Shown: positions 61,501 through 64,000 of the stretch, piece after piece
How positions within the stretch are numbered: the stretch's first letter is position 1
How the letters are laid out: every line of letters begins with the position of its first letter
Assembly (NCBI GenBank): GCA_021018995.1
Contig: CM037595.1
Coordinates: 96,747,491-96,811,490 of the forward strand
Length of the DNA stretch: 64,000 bases
Reading direction: 5' to 3'
DNA from: Chloranthus sessilifolius
Lineage: Eukaryota; Streptophyta; Magnoliopsida; Chloranthales; Chloranthaceae
Notes under the pieces: generated by a model
Seen by the model: only the letters and a program-made list of their open reading frames with translations
Databases searched by the model: none
What the model was told of the DNA's origin: nothing
Program-made: the position numbers and the translations under genes

Positions 61501-62051
61501 CCCGAGTGCCGTTGCTGGTACTCAGGTTGCATACCTAATACCAACTCTTTTTCTGTTATTTTTACTGTCTCAGCCTGTTTGCATCTCTAGAGTTCTAATA
61601 AATTTGCCTGTTGTTGTTGCTCCTGCTACCCGTAAATAATCACTTTTTTGCATGGTTTTCATCCCAGATGGATCAGCTCTCTTATAGGAAGATGGATTTT
61701 GAAGAATTCTGTGCAGCTGCGATCAGCCCATATCAGCTGGAGGCGCTTGAAGGGTGGGAGCTGATTGCCAGTACAGCTTTTGAATACTTCGAAGAGGAGG
61801 GAAACCGAGCTATCTCGGTTGAGGAATTGGCTCGGGTAAGGATAGTACATTGGCTAGAGATATCAAATATATTGTTTTTTAAACACAACAAAACCTGATT
61901 ATGTTTGCAGGAAATGGGCCTCAGTTCAACGGCTCACTCGATTCTCCGCGATTGGATCAGACATTCTGATGGGAAGCTCAGTTTCCTCGGTTATACTAAA
62001 TTTTTGCATGGTGTGACGATAAGAAGCTCAAACACAAGACATCTGCAGTAG
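16641..62051 (+). CDS. CRK: CDPK-related protein kinase (CRK), complete 11-exon gene
   Basis: This is a Ser/Thr kinase of the plant CDPK/SnRK superfamily. CRKs resemble calcium-dependent kinases but have degenerate EF-hands, and they respond to calmodulin in the members studied. Eleven exons join in phase to 577 codons, normal family length. Gly2 and Cys4 of MGQC fit N-myristoylation and palmitoylation, so membrane attachment is expected. Residues 5-120 are a Pro/Ser-rich variable region. The kinase domain (about 124-385) has the glycine loop G131-x-G133-x-x-G136, Lys156, Glu175, HRDLKPEN (250-257), DFG (273-275) and APE (297-299), all intact. A basic amphipathic stretch (about 399-420) is the likely autoinhibitory/calmodulin-binding site. 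Loops at 440-451 and 517-528 resemble EF-hands but begin with Glu instead of Asp. All introns are GT-AG. The coding span is 45.4 kb, about 96% intron, full of transposons. The sequence looks functional; expression is unknown. Confidence 0.95.
17381..17607 (-). mobile_element. tRNA-derived SINE with 15-bp TSD
   Basis: The 15-bp direct repeat AGTTTAGCCCTTATT occurs at 17366-17380 and 17608-17622 and exactly bounds the unit. On the - strand it carries an A box (TAGGGAAGCTGG, about 17582-17593) and a B box (AGTTCGAATCC, 17539-17549). It ends in an A-rich tail (ATCAAAAATATATATATTC) next to the left repeat. This is a textbook SINE, inserted antisense to the host kinase gene. The perfect TSD suggests a fairly recent insertion. 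Confidence 0.9.
17969..18351. mobile_element. MITE bounded by (TA)n on both sides, with four G-boxes
   Basis: (TA)9 precedes the left end at 17951-17968, and a (AT)7-like tract follows the right end at 18352-18366. The left end GGGAGCCGGTTAGGTCCTCC, continuing with GGAGGACGGTCACTGTCCTCC, pairs with the right end reverse complement, in which GGAGGACGGTCACCGTCCTCC is the nearest match. The interior has four CACGTG G-boxes (18061, 18253, 18283, 18295), the last two inside a perfect 20-bp palindrome. Insertion within a TA microsatellite resembles the rice Micron class. No coding capacity. Confidence 0.75.
18681..18933. mobile_element. hAT-like MITE, TTTGGCAACCCTTTTCC ends
   Basis: The left end TAGGCCCTCTTTGGCAACCC pairs with the right end reverse complement TAAGCCCCTGTTTGGCAACC. 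Both continue into a matching CTTTTCC..AA.CACTTTTCA arm of about 45 bp. The interior contains further inverted words (GTTGTGTCTC / GAGAAGCAACATG). TSD is ambiguous. Confidence 0.75.
20171..20301 (+). CDS. CRK: CRK exon 2 (residues 163-206)
   Basis: Acceptor TTGACAG, donor GTATGC. Encodes [20 protein letters not shown] and onward. Glu175 is the helix-C glutamate that pairs with Lys156. Ends two bases into codon 206. Confidence 0.95.
20302..20664 (+). other. CRK intron 2 (363 bp)
   Basis: GTATGC...GATTAG. AT-rich; nothing else recognised. Confidence 0.9.
20665..20706 (+). CDS. CRK: CRK exon 3 (residues 206-220)
   Basis: A 42-nt microexon-sized segment encoding [13 protein letters not shown], the hinge and start of the C-lobe. 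Acceptor GATTAG, donor GTAAAC. It is too short to appear as an independent open frame and was found from the protein family and splice phase. Confidence 0.93.
20707..21175 (+). other. CRK intron 3 (469 bp) with TA tract and MITE-like sequence
   Basis: GTAAAC...TGTAG. A (TA)n tract at 20759-20786 is followed by a MITE-like block up to about 21125 with self-complementary words (GGACGCAGCCCTGGAGGGCTGC, TGCCACCTGGCATG). Only weak terminal inverted repeats were found. Its position next to (TA)n resembles the MITE in intron 1. Confidence 0.55.
21176..21284 (+). CDS. CRK: CRK exon 4 (residues 220-256)
   Basis: Encodes [20 protein letters not shown] and the catalytic loop VVHRDLKPE. Acceptor TGTAG; donor GTCTGC is a weak match to the consensus, but the phase and protein continuity with exon 5 are exact. 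Confidence 0.94.
21410..21488 (+). CDS. CRK: CRK exon 5 (residues 257-283)
   Basis: Acceptor CAACAG, donor GTAAAA; intron 4 is 125 bp. Encodes [20 protein letters not shown]: catalytic-loop Asn257 and the metal-binding DFG at 273-275. Confidence 0.95.
22281..22292 (+). other. Primer binding site (tRNA-iMet) of + strand Copia
   Basis: TGGTATCAGAGC directly abuts the LTR end AAATCTGACA. Confidence 0.9.
22681..23175 (+). pseudogene. Copia protease remnant with internal 37-bp repeats
   Basis: The frame carries [12 protein letters not shown], the Copia aspartic-protease active site, normally D-S-G-A; here Gly has become Ser, so catalysis should be lost. The coding block [11 protein letters not shown] then repeats: the 37-bp unit beginning GTGTTGCAGATGGATC starts at 22844, 22881 and 22918, and again at 22979. 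Since 37 is not a multiple of three, each extra copy shifts the frame. Confidence 0.8.
23268..24260 (+). pseudogene. Copia GAG-pre-integrase and integrase remnant
   Basis: [16 protein letters not shown] and [16 protein letters not shown] are the pre-integrase H-x-C-C zinc region. The core follows in other frames (FIDDYTRL, then LRSDNE near 23640). The tail [20 protein letters not shown] at 24055-24110 is the connection to reverse transcriptase. Frameshifts and stops throughout. Confidence 0.85.
24586..25483 (+). pseudogene. Copia reverse transcriptase remnant with 173-bp duplication
   Basis: [40 protein letters not shown] and [12 protein letters not shown] at 24658-24885 are diagnostic Copia RT motifs. 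After a stop, [13 protein letters not shown] and the catalytic-site region [10 protein letters not shown] follow, where the usual Y-V-D-D is altered. Bases 25138-25310 are repeated in tandem at 25311-25483 with few differences. Confidence 0.88.
25526..25889. mobile_element. hAT-type MITE inside Copia RT
   Basis: Ends TAGGGCTGTCAATTGGTAGG and, reverse-complemented, TAGGGCTGTCAACGGGTCGA. The interior is rich in CGACCCGACC words. Flanks AACTGAAT and GGCTGATT share 5 of 8 bases. The interruption falls in the Copia polyprotein between PIEQNHQL and [12 protein letters not shown], which are normally near neighbours. A relative lies at about 62877-63221. Confidence 0.85.
25890..26812 (+). pseudogene. 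Copia RNase H region remnant
   Basis: [15 protein letters not shown], then [18 protein letters not shown] near 26160-26218, and [12 protein letters not shown] with final LGMIDIYPP near 26650-26812 are Copia RNase H landmarks in shifting frames. Interrupted by an inverted 71-bp segment (26056-26126) and a MITE (26255-26469). The stop is followed by the purine-rich GAGGGAAAG tract just before the 3' LTR. Confidence 0.85.
26255..26469. mobile_element. 215-bp hAT-type MITE, perfect 8-bp TSD
   Basis: Ends CATGGGTTAAA...TTTTGACCCATG form the terminal inverted repeat. ATCAAACT occurs at 26247-26254 and 26470-26477. The interior is filled with GATACGTATCG-type words also seen at 11690-11830, 35195-36080, 57290-57560 and 58510-58745, which are probably relatives. 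Confidence 0.85.
26821..27060 (+). repeat. 3' LTR of + strand Copia (240 bp)
   Basis: TGTTGGGTGTGTGGTG...AAATCTGACA, preceded by the purine tract GAGGGAAAG. It abuts directly the interior of the - strand Copia element at 27061. Confidence 0.9.
27061..27760 (-). pseudogene. Copia pre-integrase and integrase remnant, - strand
   Basis: On the - strand: [20 protein letters not shown] (pre-integrase HHCC region), then [40 protein letters not shown] and [13 protein letters not shown]. Further left is [12 protein letters not shown], the conserved integrase D-D-35-E neighbourhood. Broken by stops. Truncated at 27061. Confidence 0.88.
27766..28706 (-). mobile_element. Solo LTR (941 bp), Gypsy-type, inside the - strand Copia
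   Basis: Perfect 5-bp duplication ATTGT at 27761-27765 and 28707-28711. Read on the - strand the LTR starts TGACGGGGACGCCG and ends CCATCCCGCATCA. Near its start (28420-28590 on the + strand) lies a cluster of GGACGTCCGT-type palindromic words. It belongs to the same family as the solo LTR at 53428-54496. It splits the Copia protease/pre-integrase frame exactly at the duplication. Confidence 0.9.
28712..29022 (-). pseudogene. Copia protease region remnant, - strand
   Basis: [20 protein letters not shown] carries the protease active site D-T-G-A (intact triad), and [21 protein letters not shown] the downstream conserved segment, followed by [16 protein letters not shown]. The frame is lost where the solo LTR begins. 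Confidence 0.85.
29170..29790 (-). pseudogene. Copia gag remnant, - strand
   Basis: The 93-codon frame at 29170-29451 has [20 protein letters not shown] and [17 protein letters not shown], the conserved Copia gag (UBN2) centre. Upstream gag sequence to about 29790 is present with stops. No intact zinc knuckle was located between gag and protease. Confidence 0.8.
30605..30730. repeat. 49-bp tandem repeat, 2.5 copies, in Copia leader
   Basis: The unit beginning GATGGGGCAGTGTKCGTTGCC starts at 30607, 30656 and 30705 with few changes. It lies between gag and the primer site of the - strand Copia, in its untranslated leader. Confidence 0.85.
30767..30778 (-). other. Primer binding site (tRNA-iMet) of - strand Copia
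   Basis: The + strand GCTCTGATACCA is the reverse complement of TGGTATCAGAGC, one base from the LTR end. Confidence 0.9.
30780..31091 (-). repeat. 5' LTR of - strand Copia (312 bp)
   Basis: On the - strand it begins TGTTGGCACATGCAAG and ends CTCATTTTTATAACCATCA, next to the primer site. A TATA-like GGATATAAATAG lies inside. No second copy is present in the window. Confidence 0.85.
32337..32633 (+). CDS. CRK: CRK exon 6 (residues 283-382)
   Basis: Acceptor GTGCAG, donor GTAAGT. Encodes [20 protein letters not shown] (activation segment and APE), [20 protein letters not shown] and [20 protein letters not shown], the C-lobe. It lies almost 11 kb from exon 5, yet phase and sequence join exactly. 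Confidence 0.96.
32865..32974 (+). CDS. CRK: CRK exon 7 (residues 382-418)
   Basis: Encodes [20 protein letters not shown] and [17 protein letters not shown]: end of the kinase domain and the basic amphipathic junction segment. Intron 6 is 231 bp. Donor GTTCCA is weak, but it is the only GT that preserves phase with exon 8. Confidence 0.94.
35353..35409. repeat. (TA)n microsatellite
   Basis: About 28 uninterrupted TA units preceded by (TG)n at 35338-35352. Confidence 0.95.
36094..36500. mobile_element. Long-TIR MITE, Mutator-like, 9-bp TSD
   Basis: A fold-back element of 407 bp. The left arm (AGTACCTTTAAATCCAACC, continuing CTTTGAGTTCACCCACGCTG) pairs with the right arm reverse complement (AGTACCTTTAAATCCATCC, CTTTGAGTTCACCCATGCTG), and pairing continues inward. 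Flanks CATAGGATA (36085-36093) and CATAAGATA (36501-36509) match at 8 of 9. Long TIRs with a 9-bp duplication are the hallmark of Mutator-like MITEs. This copy defines the ends of the GATCTTGAGATCATG family. Confidence 0.8.
36655..38560 (-). pseudogene. LINE ORF2 C-terminal remnant, - strand
   Basis: On the - strand, 38250-37870 encodes GSGHRVKFL and then [14 protein letters not shown] in broken frames, the conserved post-RT segment of plant L1 ORF2. The frame 37818-37633 has [18 protein letters not shown], the zf-RVT zinc-binding domain (C-x2-C...H...), normally ending in a third Cys where this copy has Val. The protein signal then jumps across the hAT insertion (36711-37584) to [15 protein letters not shown] at 36709-36660. 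The region to 38560 probably belongs to it but is weak. It is a 5'-truncated, dead LINE. Confidence 0.75.
36711..37584. mobile_element. hAT-type element (874 bp) inside LINE
   Basis: Ends CATGGTTGTCAAGTCG and, reverse-complemented, CAAGGTTGTCAACTCG. Flanks TTCGAAAC (36703-36710) and TTGGAAAC (37585-37592) match at 7 of 8. Subterminal words GATTCGATTTACGATT recur at both ends. Interior is AT-rich, with no transposase. Confidence 0.85.
39316..39423 (+). CDS. CRK: CRK exon 8 (residues 419-454)
   Basis: Encodes [20 protein letters not shown] and the first EF-hand-like loop (440-451), where Glu replaces the leading Asp and the last ligand is Asn, so calcium binding is doubtful. Acceptor ATGCAG, donor GTTAGT. 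Confidence 0.95.
39541..39650. repeat. 57-bp tandem duplication in intron 8
   Basis: The word AACCATAAAATCAATTCTTT with surrounding bases starts at about 39548 and again at 39605. The following CTGGACTGCCAGA words also repeat. Intron 8 is otherwise 371 bp of plain AT-rich DNA. Confidence 0.8.
39795..39857 (+). CDS. CRK: CRK exon 9 (residues 455-475)
   Basis: 63 nt encoding [20 protein letters not shown] plus Ala, a conserved CRK segment between EF-hand-like units. Acceptor ATGCAG, donor GTATGG. Too short for an ORF scan; placed by family homology and phase. Confidence 0.94.
41331..42637. mobile_element. hAT-type element (1,307 bp) with perfect 8-bp TSD
   Basis: ACTACGAC occurs at 41323-41330 and 42638-42645. 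Ends are CATGGCAGTCAAGG and, reverse-complemented, CAAGGTAGTTAAAG, giving the CA...TG termini usual for hAT. GCCATGGCGACG subterminal words occur at both ends. The interior holds (TA)n at 41419-41468, CT-rich DNA, a 221-bp tandem duplication and a fragment of the GATCTTGAGATCATG family. No transposase. Confidence 0.8.
41890..42315. repeat. 221-bp tandem duplication inside the hAT element
   Basis: CATAATTTATTCTATATACA begins at 41911 and 42132. GTCGGGGCTTGATTCTTGAA and ACTAAGTACAACTGAACCC follow at the same spacing in both copies. Confidence 0.85.
42720..43260 (+). pseudogene. LINE endonuclease remnant, + strand
   Basis: Broken frames encode [11 protein letters not shown] near 42738, LFQESKI near 42820, a GG-rich MLWMSW segment near 42900, [19 protein letters not shown] at 43045-43100 and a SKGAATFT segment near 43230. 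In this order they are the landmarks of the L1-type apurinic endonuclease domain of plant ORF2. Stops and frameshifts abound, and RT is absent. The DNA left of the hAT element (about 41060-41330) probably belongs to the same LINE. Confidence 0.55.
45797..45808 (+). other. Primer binding site of Gypsy element
   Basis: TGGTATCGGAGC, one base different from the tRNA-iMet complement, four bases after the LTR end CA. Confidence 0.8.
46265..46603. mobile_element. TIR-flanked insertion in Gypsy leader/gag
   Basis: Left end TGATTCGCGGGTTTGCTCGG pairs with the right end reverse complement TGATTCGCGTTCGGTTCCCG. A B-box-like GGGTTCGAGTCTT at 46510 hints at a SINE fragment inside. TSD not confirmed. Confidence 0.5.
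46690..46790 (-). mobile_element. Probable tRNA-derived SINE, - strand
   Basis: On the - strand, TAGCACAATGGA (A box, 11 of 12) is followed about 35 bases on by GGTTAGAGCCC (B box, 10 of 11). An A-rich tail corresponds to the T run at 46699-46706. TSD not identified. Confidence 0.5.
46790..47564 (+). pseudogene. Gypsy gag remnant with shortened zinc knuckle
   Basis: Broken frames encode [20 protein letters not shown] near 46820, [20 protein letters not shown] near 47115-47180 and, in an open frame at 47274-47564, the nucleocapsid segment [17 protein letters not shown]. The knuckle is C-x2-C-x4-H-x2-C; the usual spacing is x4 before the last Cys, so two residues are lost. Confidence 0.75.
47600..48060 (+). 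pseudogene. Gypsy protease region remnant
   Basis: The 78-codon frame at 47726-47962 contains [20 protein letters not shown] and [20 protein letters not shown], which align with the conserved segment after the retropepsin fold (usual wording ...VVPMDAGHILLGRPW.YD). The catalytic triad is not visible. Confidence 0.65.
48241..50000 (+). pseudogene. Gypsy integrase remnant, split by TRIM-like element
   Basis: [36 protein letters not shown] and a Q-x-GQTEVVN-like HPQ motif (degraded) at 48241-48520 are the integrase core. After the insertion (48560-49589), [20 protein letters not shown] at 49629-49688 and [20 protein letters not shown] at 49875-49940 are the core end and C-terminal domain. Stops and one frameshift. 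No chromodomain visible. Confidence 0.82.
48560..49589 (+). mobile_element. TRIM-like LTR element (1,030 bp) with TA...CA ends
   Basis: LTRs at 48560-48854 and 49307-49589 are highly similar. Both begin TA (TATTAAAGAATCTG / TAATAGAGAATTTG) and end TCTACA/TTTACA. AGGAG is duplicated at 48555-48559 and 49590-49594. The primer site CGGTATTAGAGC (48855-48866) matches the tRNA-iMet complement at 10 of 12. The purine tract GCGGGAGGG ends at 49306, touching the 3' LTR. The 452-bp interior has no protein. It splits the Gypsy integrase exactly at the duplication. Confidence 0.9.
50271..50330. repeat. (TA)n microsatellite
   Basis: About 29 TA units, uninterrupted. Confidence 0.95.
50331..52448. other. 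Unrecognised intronic DNA
   Basis: A - strand frame at 51733-51936 ([20 protein letters not shown]...) has a helical, Gln-rich look like accessory transposon proteins, but no family can be named. Nothing else is identified. Confidence 0.3.
52449..53097. mobile_element. hAT-type MITE, GGGCTCTCAAC ends
   Basis: Left end TCGGGCTCTCAACCAGCC pairs with right end reverse complement TAGGGCTCTCAACGAACC. Subterminal CTCGGCTCG/CGAGCTCG words. Same class as 2655-3156 and 4064-4901. Flanks GAAGATAT and GCAAACAT agree at 5 of 8. Confidence 0.7.
53428..54496 (+). mobile_element. Solo LTR (1,069 bp), Gypsy-type
   Basis: Perfect 5-bp duplication GCTCT at 53423-53427 and 54497-54501. Starts TGATGGGGACATC and ends TTTTCCTGCATCA. 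Bases 53615-53790 hold a cluster of CGAGCGAG/CTCGCTCGAG palindromic words. The same start, end and layout occur in the solo LTR at 27766-28706. It represents LTR-LTR recombination that deleted a full element. Confidence 0.9.
55063..55604. mobile_element. hAT-type element (542 bp), perfect 8-bp TSD
   Basis: AGTGTGTC occurs at 55055-55062 and 55605-55612. Ends CAATGTTCTGAAAATCGC and, reverse-complemented, CAGTGTTCTTAAAATCGT. GC-rich subterminal GCGCCCGCC words occur on both sides, with CT-rich and (CA)n(TA)n DNA (55460-55505) between. No transposase. Confidence 0.9.
55899..56692. repeat. Approximately 395-bp direct duplication, diverged
   Basis: Bases 55899-56211 and 56303-56692 carry the same ordered words: CGNTTTCACCAAC, AATACTAAA, TTTAATATAAGTTRGAAACCCATC, AAAATTATATC, AAAATCCTTTTAAGRAACTCACC, TTAGTTTGGTGGGT. 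The copies have drifted considerably. Confidence 0.75.
57913..57960 (+). repeat. SINE 3'-domain-like word (first copy)
   Basis: GCCTTGTCCCATCTATTGGGGGTAGGCT resembles the GGGGTCGGCT-containing 3' domain shared by many angiosperm SINEs (known as the Angio-domain). A second copy lies at 59265-59300 (CCCATCTATTCGGGGTCGGC). No complete SINE was delimited around either. Confidence 0.45.
59349..60050. repeat. 360-bp tandem duplication
   Basis: Unit 1 starts GATCAATTAAGTACGTTG at 59349; unit 2 starts GATCAATTAGGTACGTTG at 59709. Both end TATGCATCCAAACTGGT (59706, 60050). The copies are very similar apart from small indels, so the duplication is fairly recent. Confidence 0.92.
60614..60887 (+). mobile_element. 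SINE with 14-bp TSD and internal 46-bp VNTR
   Basis: Flanks AGTAGCTTGTTCTG (60600-60613) and AGTAGCTTATTCTG (60888-60901) match at 13 of 14. An A box (TTAGATGCGTTGG) lies at about 60629, with a B-box-like GAGTTCAAGTTG at 60659. The A-rich tail AAAAAAGGAAAGAAA lies just before the right repeat. Inside, a 46-bp unit starting CCTGGCGTGTGTGGG begins at 60701, 60747 and 60793. Confidence 0.85.
61668..61835 (+). CDS. CRK: CRK exon 10 (residues 476-531)
   Basis: Encodes [20 protein letters not shown] and the EF-hand-like loop [12 protein letters not shown] (517-528). Acceptor ATCCCAG, donor GTAAGG. It is 21.8 kb from exon 9 but joins in phase with perfect family continuity. Confidence 0.96.
61911..62051 (+). 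CDS. CRK: CRK exon 11 (residues 532-577 and stop)
   Basis: Encodes [20 protein letters not shown] then [20 protein letters not shown] and the stop TAG at 62049-62051. The C-terminus is typical for CRKs. Intron 10 is only 75 bp. Confidence 0.96.
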   Translation, partial: EMGLSSTAHSILRDWIRHSDGKLSFLGYTKFLHGVTIRSSNTRHLQ

Positions 62052-62740
62052 TTTTTGAAGTCGGGGCATTAAATCATTTCTGAAATATATATGGGTTCGA
62101 TTGAGTTCGCTAGATTTTCGGAGAGCAAATTGGTGTTTGTAGGGAGACCAGATAAGTTGAGCTTTCTCCATATTCTTTAAATAGTTTCATTTATATTATA
62201 ATATTGAAAATTGTTAAAAAAATTGAATTATATACAGAGAAGAGAGAGAGAGAGATATATAAATTGCATTGATCGATGAATTCTGACCATATGATGAACC
62301 CAATCCGAATTCTCCTTAGGGAGTTGCTAAGTGAATGACCAACACCACAAAAATTGTATTGATCGATGAATCCTGATCATATGATGAACACCTTTTTTAG
62401 TCAAATTAGGATTGTTTCCCATGTTCTATGTGATTTTCACATCGATGGTTGATCCGATGGTAAGGATTGTTTTTCTGATGCAATTTCTATTGTAGTCGGG
62501 CGGGCATTTTATGTGGACGATCGGAAATGGCTATATACAAATAACATATGTAATTTATGGATGGTCCATAGACCATCAGGGTTTCAAGGTGTCTCCAGTT
62601 TTGGGAGGATGATATGAACTTAAGATTGAGAGAGGTTTAAGAAACTGATCTAAGGACATATGAGAACGAAGGTGATATATCATATATTGTATCGTACTAG
62701 AATAACATAATAGTTTTCTTAAGGGTGAACAACTCAAAAT
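62052..62740 (+). other. CRK 3' UTR and downstream spacer
   Basis: AT-rich sequence follows the stop. A near-upstream poly(A) signal of AATAAA form is not present; A/T-rich candidates lie at 62170-62225, but the cleavage site cannot be set. GA-rich microsatellite at 62237-62254. Confidence 0.4.
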
Positions 62741-62838
62741 CCAAAAGGGTAATACAAACTGAAGCTAATGCTCCACAATATCTTCACCTCCAAAAGGGTA
62801 ATACAAACTGAAGCTAATGCTCCACAATATCTTCACCT
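62741..62838. repeat. Perfect 49-bp tandem duplication
   Basis: Bases 62741-62789 and 62790-62838 are identical by eye (starting CCAAAAGGGTAATACAAAC). Confidence 0.95.
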
Positions 62839-62876
62839 CAATCTATTCATTCTCCAACCTATCTGGCTGGCAACTG

Positions 62877-63221
62877 GTTGGTTCGACCCGATACTCAGCC
62901 TGTCCGATTCAGATATTTTACGTGGTCGGGTGAATAAACTCGAACAGTCTATGCGGGTGAGGCATGAGACATCTGACCCGACCTTTAGATTGGGTTGACT
63001 AAGAGGTCAGGTCAGTCCGACCCTATATTATATATAAATATGTATCATGGAAAATAGGGGTTTCTATTCGGTCAAGTTTTCGGGTCGGGGTCAGGTTTTC
63101 AGGTCGGGTGCATCATCAGTTCGGGTCGGGGCTGGTGCAACACTAGGTCAGGTCAGGTTTATGCCATTTTCTTATTTGGGCAGCCAAAATTTTGGCCCTA
63201 CCTGATCCATTGACAGCCCTA
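62877..63221. mobile_element. hAT-type MITE fragment, same family as 25526-25889
   Basis: The right end reverse-complemented reads TAGGGCTGTCAATGGATCAG, then GGCCAAAATTTTGGCTGCCC, matching the left end of the element at 25526. The opposite terminus is missing; the fragment starts abruptly after unique sequence. Confidence 0.75.
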
Positions 63222-63582
63222 CTTTATCTAAAGCAACACTTATCTCCGACTTTGAATCATACTCACAAAATTCGCCCTTTGTTTTGAAAAATTCATGAAT
63301 TTAAGTTTCTGCAAATTAGTTCTGAATTATTCGTGATTTTTTAATTTAAAAAGTGCGTTTTTAAAAGTTCTCAAAGAATTCATGAATAATTCCCAATTTT
63401 TTCAATTTTTTTTTTGTAATTTTAAATGTTTTTCAAAATTTATATATTTTTGTCTCCGATTTTTCCTCTGAATAATTCTCTGAACTTGACAGATTTTTTC
63501 AAATTTTAACCTCGTTGAATTATTGCTGAACCCCAACTTGGTGACTATGCTTTGAATTGATAGAAGAACATGCTAATATCCT

Positions 63583-64000
63583 TAGGCCCCGTTTGGATCC
63601 TGTGACTTCTTAAATCAGAATTTGTTTGTCAGTAATTTTGGTTGTGAATTATTGTCTATTTGGGTAACATTTGGACTTTCTAGTGACTAATAAATTTAGC
63701 GTCTGAAACTCCTAACGACTCATTTGTCTACTATGTGATGGTGTTGAAGAGATGTATAGTAATAGTGGAAAAGGTGGTGGTGATGTGGTTGTGCGGCAGT
63801 GTTGGTATGTGGTTGTTTGGTAGTGGAGGAGGTGTTGGTATGTGGTTGTTTGGTAATGGAGGAGGTGGGGGTGGCGTGACAGTGGTGGACATATGGTGGA
63901 GAAGGTGGTGTGGAGGAAGTTGTAGTGGCGCTGGTGGTGGTGATAGGGAGGAGGAGGTTGTGGTGGTACTGGTGGTGAGTGGAGGAAGTTGGGGTGATGG
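63583..64000. mobile_element. Left part of a hAT-like MITE with GGT-rich interior, cut by window end
   Basis: TAGGCCCCGTTTGGATCC at 63583 is a common hAT MITE terminus. Bases 63760-64000 are dominated by GGTGGT/GGAGG/TGTGGTTGT words with a 36-bp repeat (GTTGGTATGTGGTTGTTTGG at 63800 and 63834). The right end is outside the window. Confidence 0.55.

Larger units (their letters stand above)
39858..61667 (+). other. CRK intron 9 (21,810 bp), transposon-filled
   Basis: GTATGG...ATCCCAG. It is by far the longest intron. Bases 39858-41050 look unique apart from a poly-G run at 41046-41059. Bases 43261-44800 are AT-rich with GAAATTT-type repeat words and GTTGGATC-rich low complexity at 44690-44830. 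Bases 50001-52448 hold a (TA)n tract and no recognised element. Bases 54497-55062, 56700-57290, 57560-59348, 60051-60600 and 60900-61667 have no gene. Confidence 0.9.

Overview
This is a 64-kb piece of nuclear DNA from a flowering plant. The evidence is GT-AG introns, tRNA-derived SINEs, Copia and Gypsy LTR retrotransposons with plant-type tRNA-Met primer sites, L1-type LINEs, many hAT-type MITEs and a plant-specific kinase. The transposon density and very long introns suggest a large-genome dicot or magnoliid. The species cannot be fixed from the sequence.

Only one host gene is recognisable: a complete CDPK-related kinase (CRK) on the + strand, with eleven coding exons between 16641 and 62051. 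The exons join in consistent phase to a 1,734-nt reading frame (577 codons plus stop). All core kinase motifs are present, with an N-myristoylation/palmitoylation start (MGQC) and a degenerate EF-hand tail. Introns make up about 96% of the 45.4-kb coding span. Introns 5 (10.8 kb), 7 (6.3 kb) and 9 (21.8 kb) hold nearly all of it and are filled with transposable elements.

Regions. 1-16.2 kb: upstream intergenic DNA with MITEs, a SINE and one complete LTR element (5384-10264) that carries only a gag remnant. 16.2-17.1 kb: GC-rich 5' end and exon 1. Intron 1: a SINE with a 15-bp target-site duplication (TSD), a MITE between (TA)n tracts that carries four G-boxes, and a further MITE. Intron 5: a + strand Copia element broken by two hAT MITEs and several internal duplications, followed by a - strand Copia element that is split by a solo Gypsy-type LTR. 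Intron 7: a long-TIR Mutator-like MITE and the 3' part of a - strand LINE split by a hAT element. Intron 9: a LINE endonuclease fragment, a 1.3-kb hAT element, a decayed Gypsy element split by a TRIM-like element with TA...CA ends, a second solo LTR, several hAT elements and a VNTR-bearing SINE. 62-64 kb: downstream DNA with a 49-bp perfect duplication, a hAT fragment and a GGT-rich low-complexity stretch.

Many insertions are bounded to the base by TSDs, so nesting order can be read. No CRISPR array, rRNA, functional tRNA, bacterial operon or second host gene was seen. Element boundaries were read by eye; family names rest on motifs and TSD length, not on database searches.
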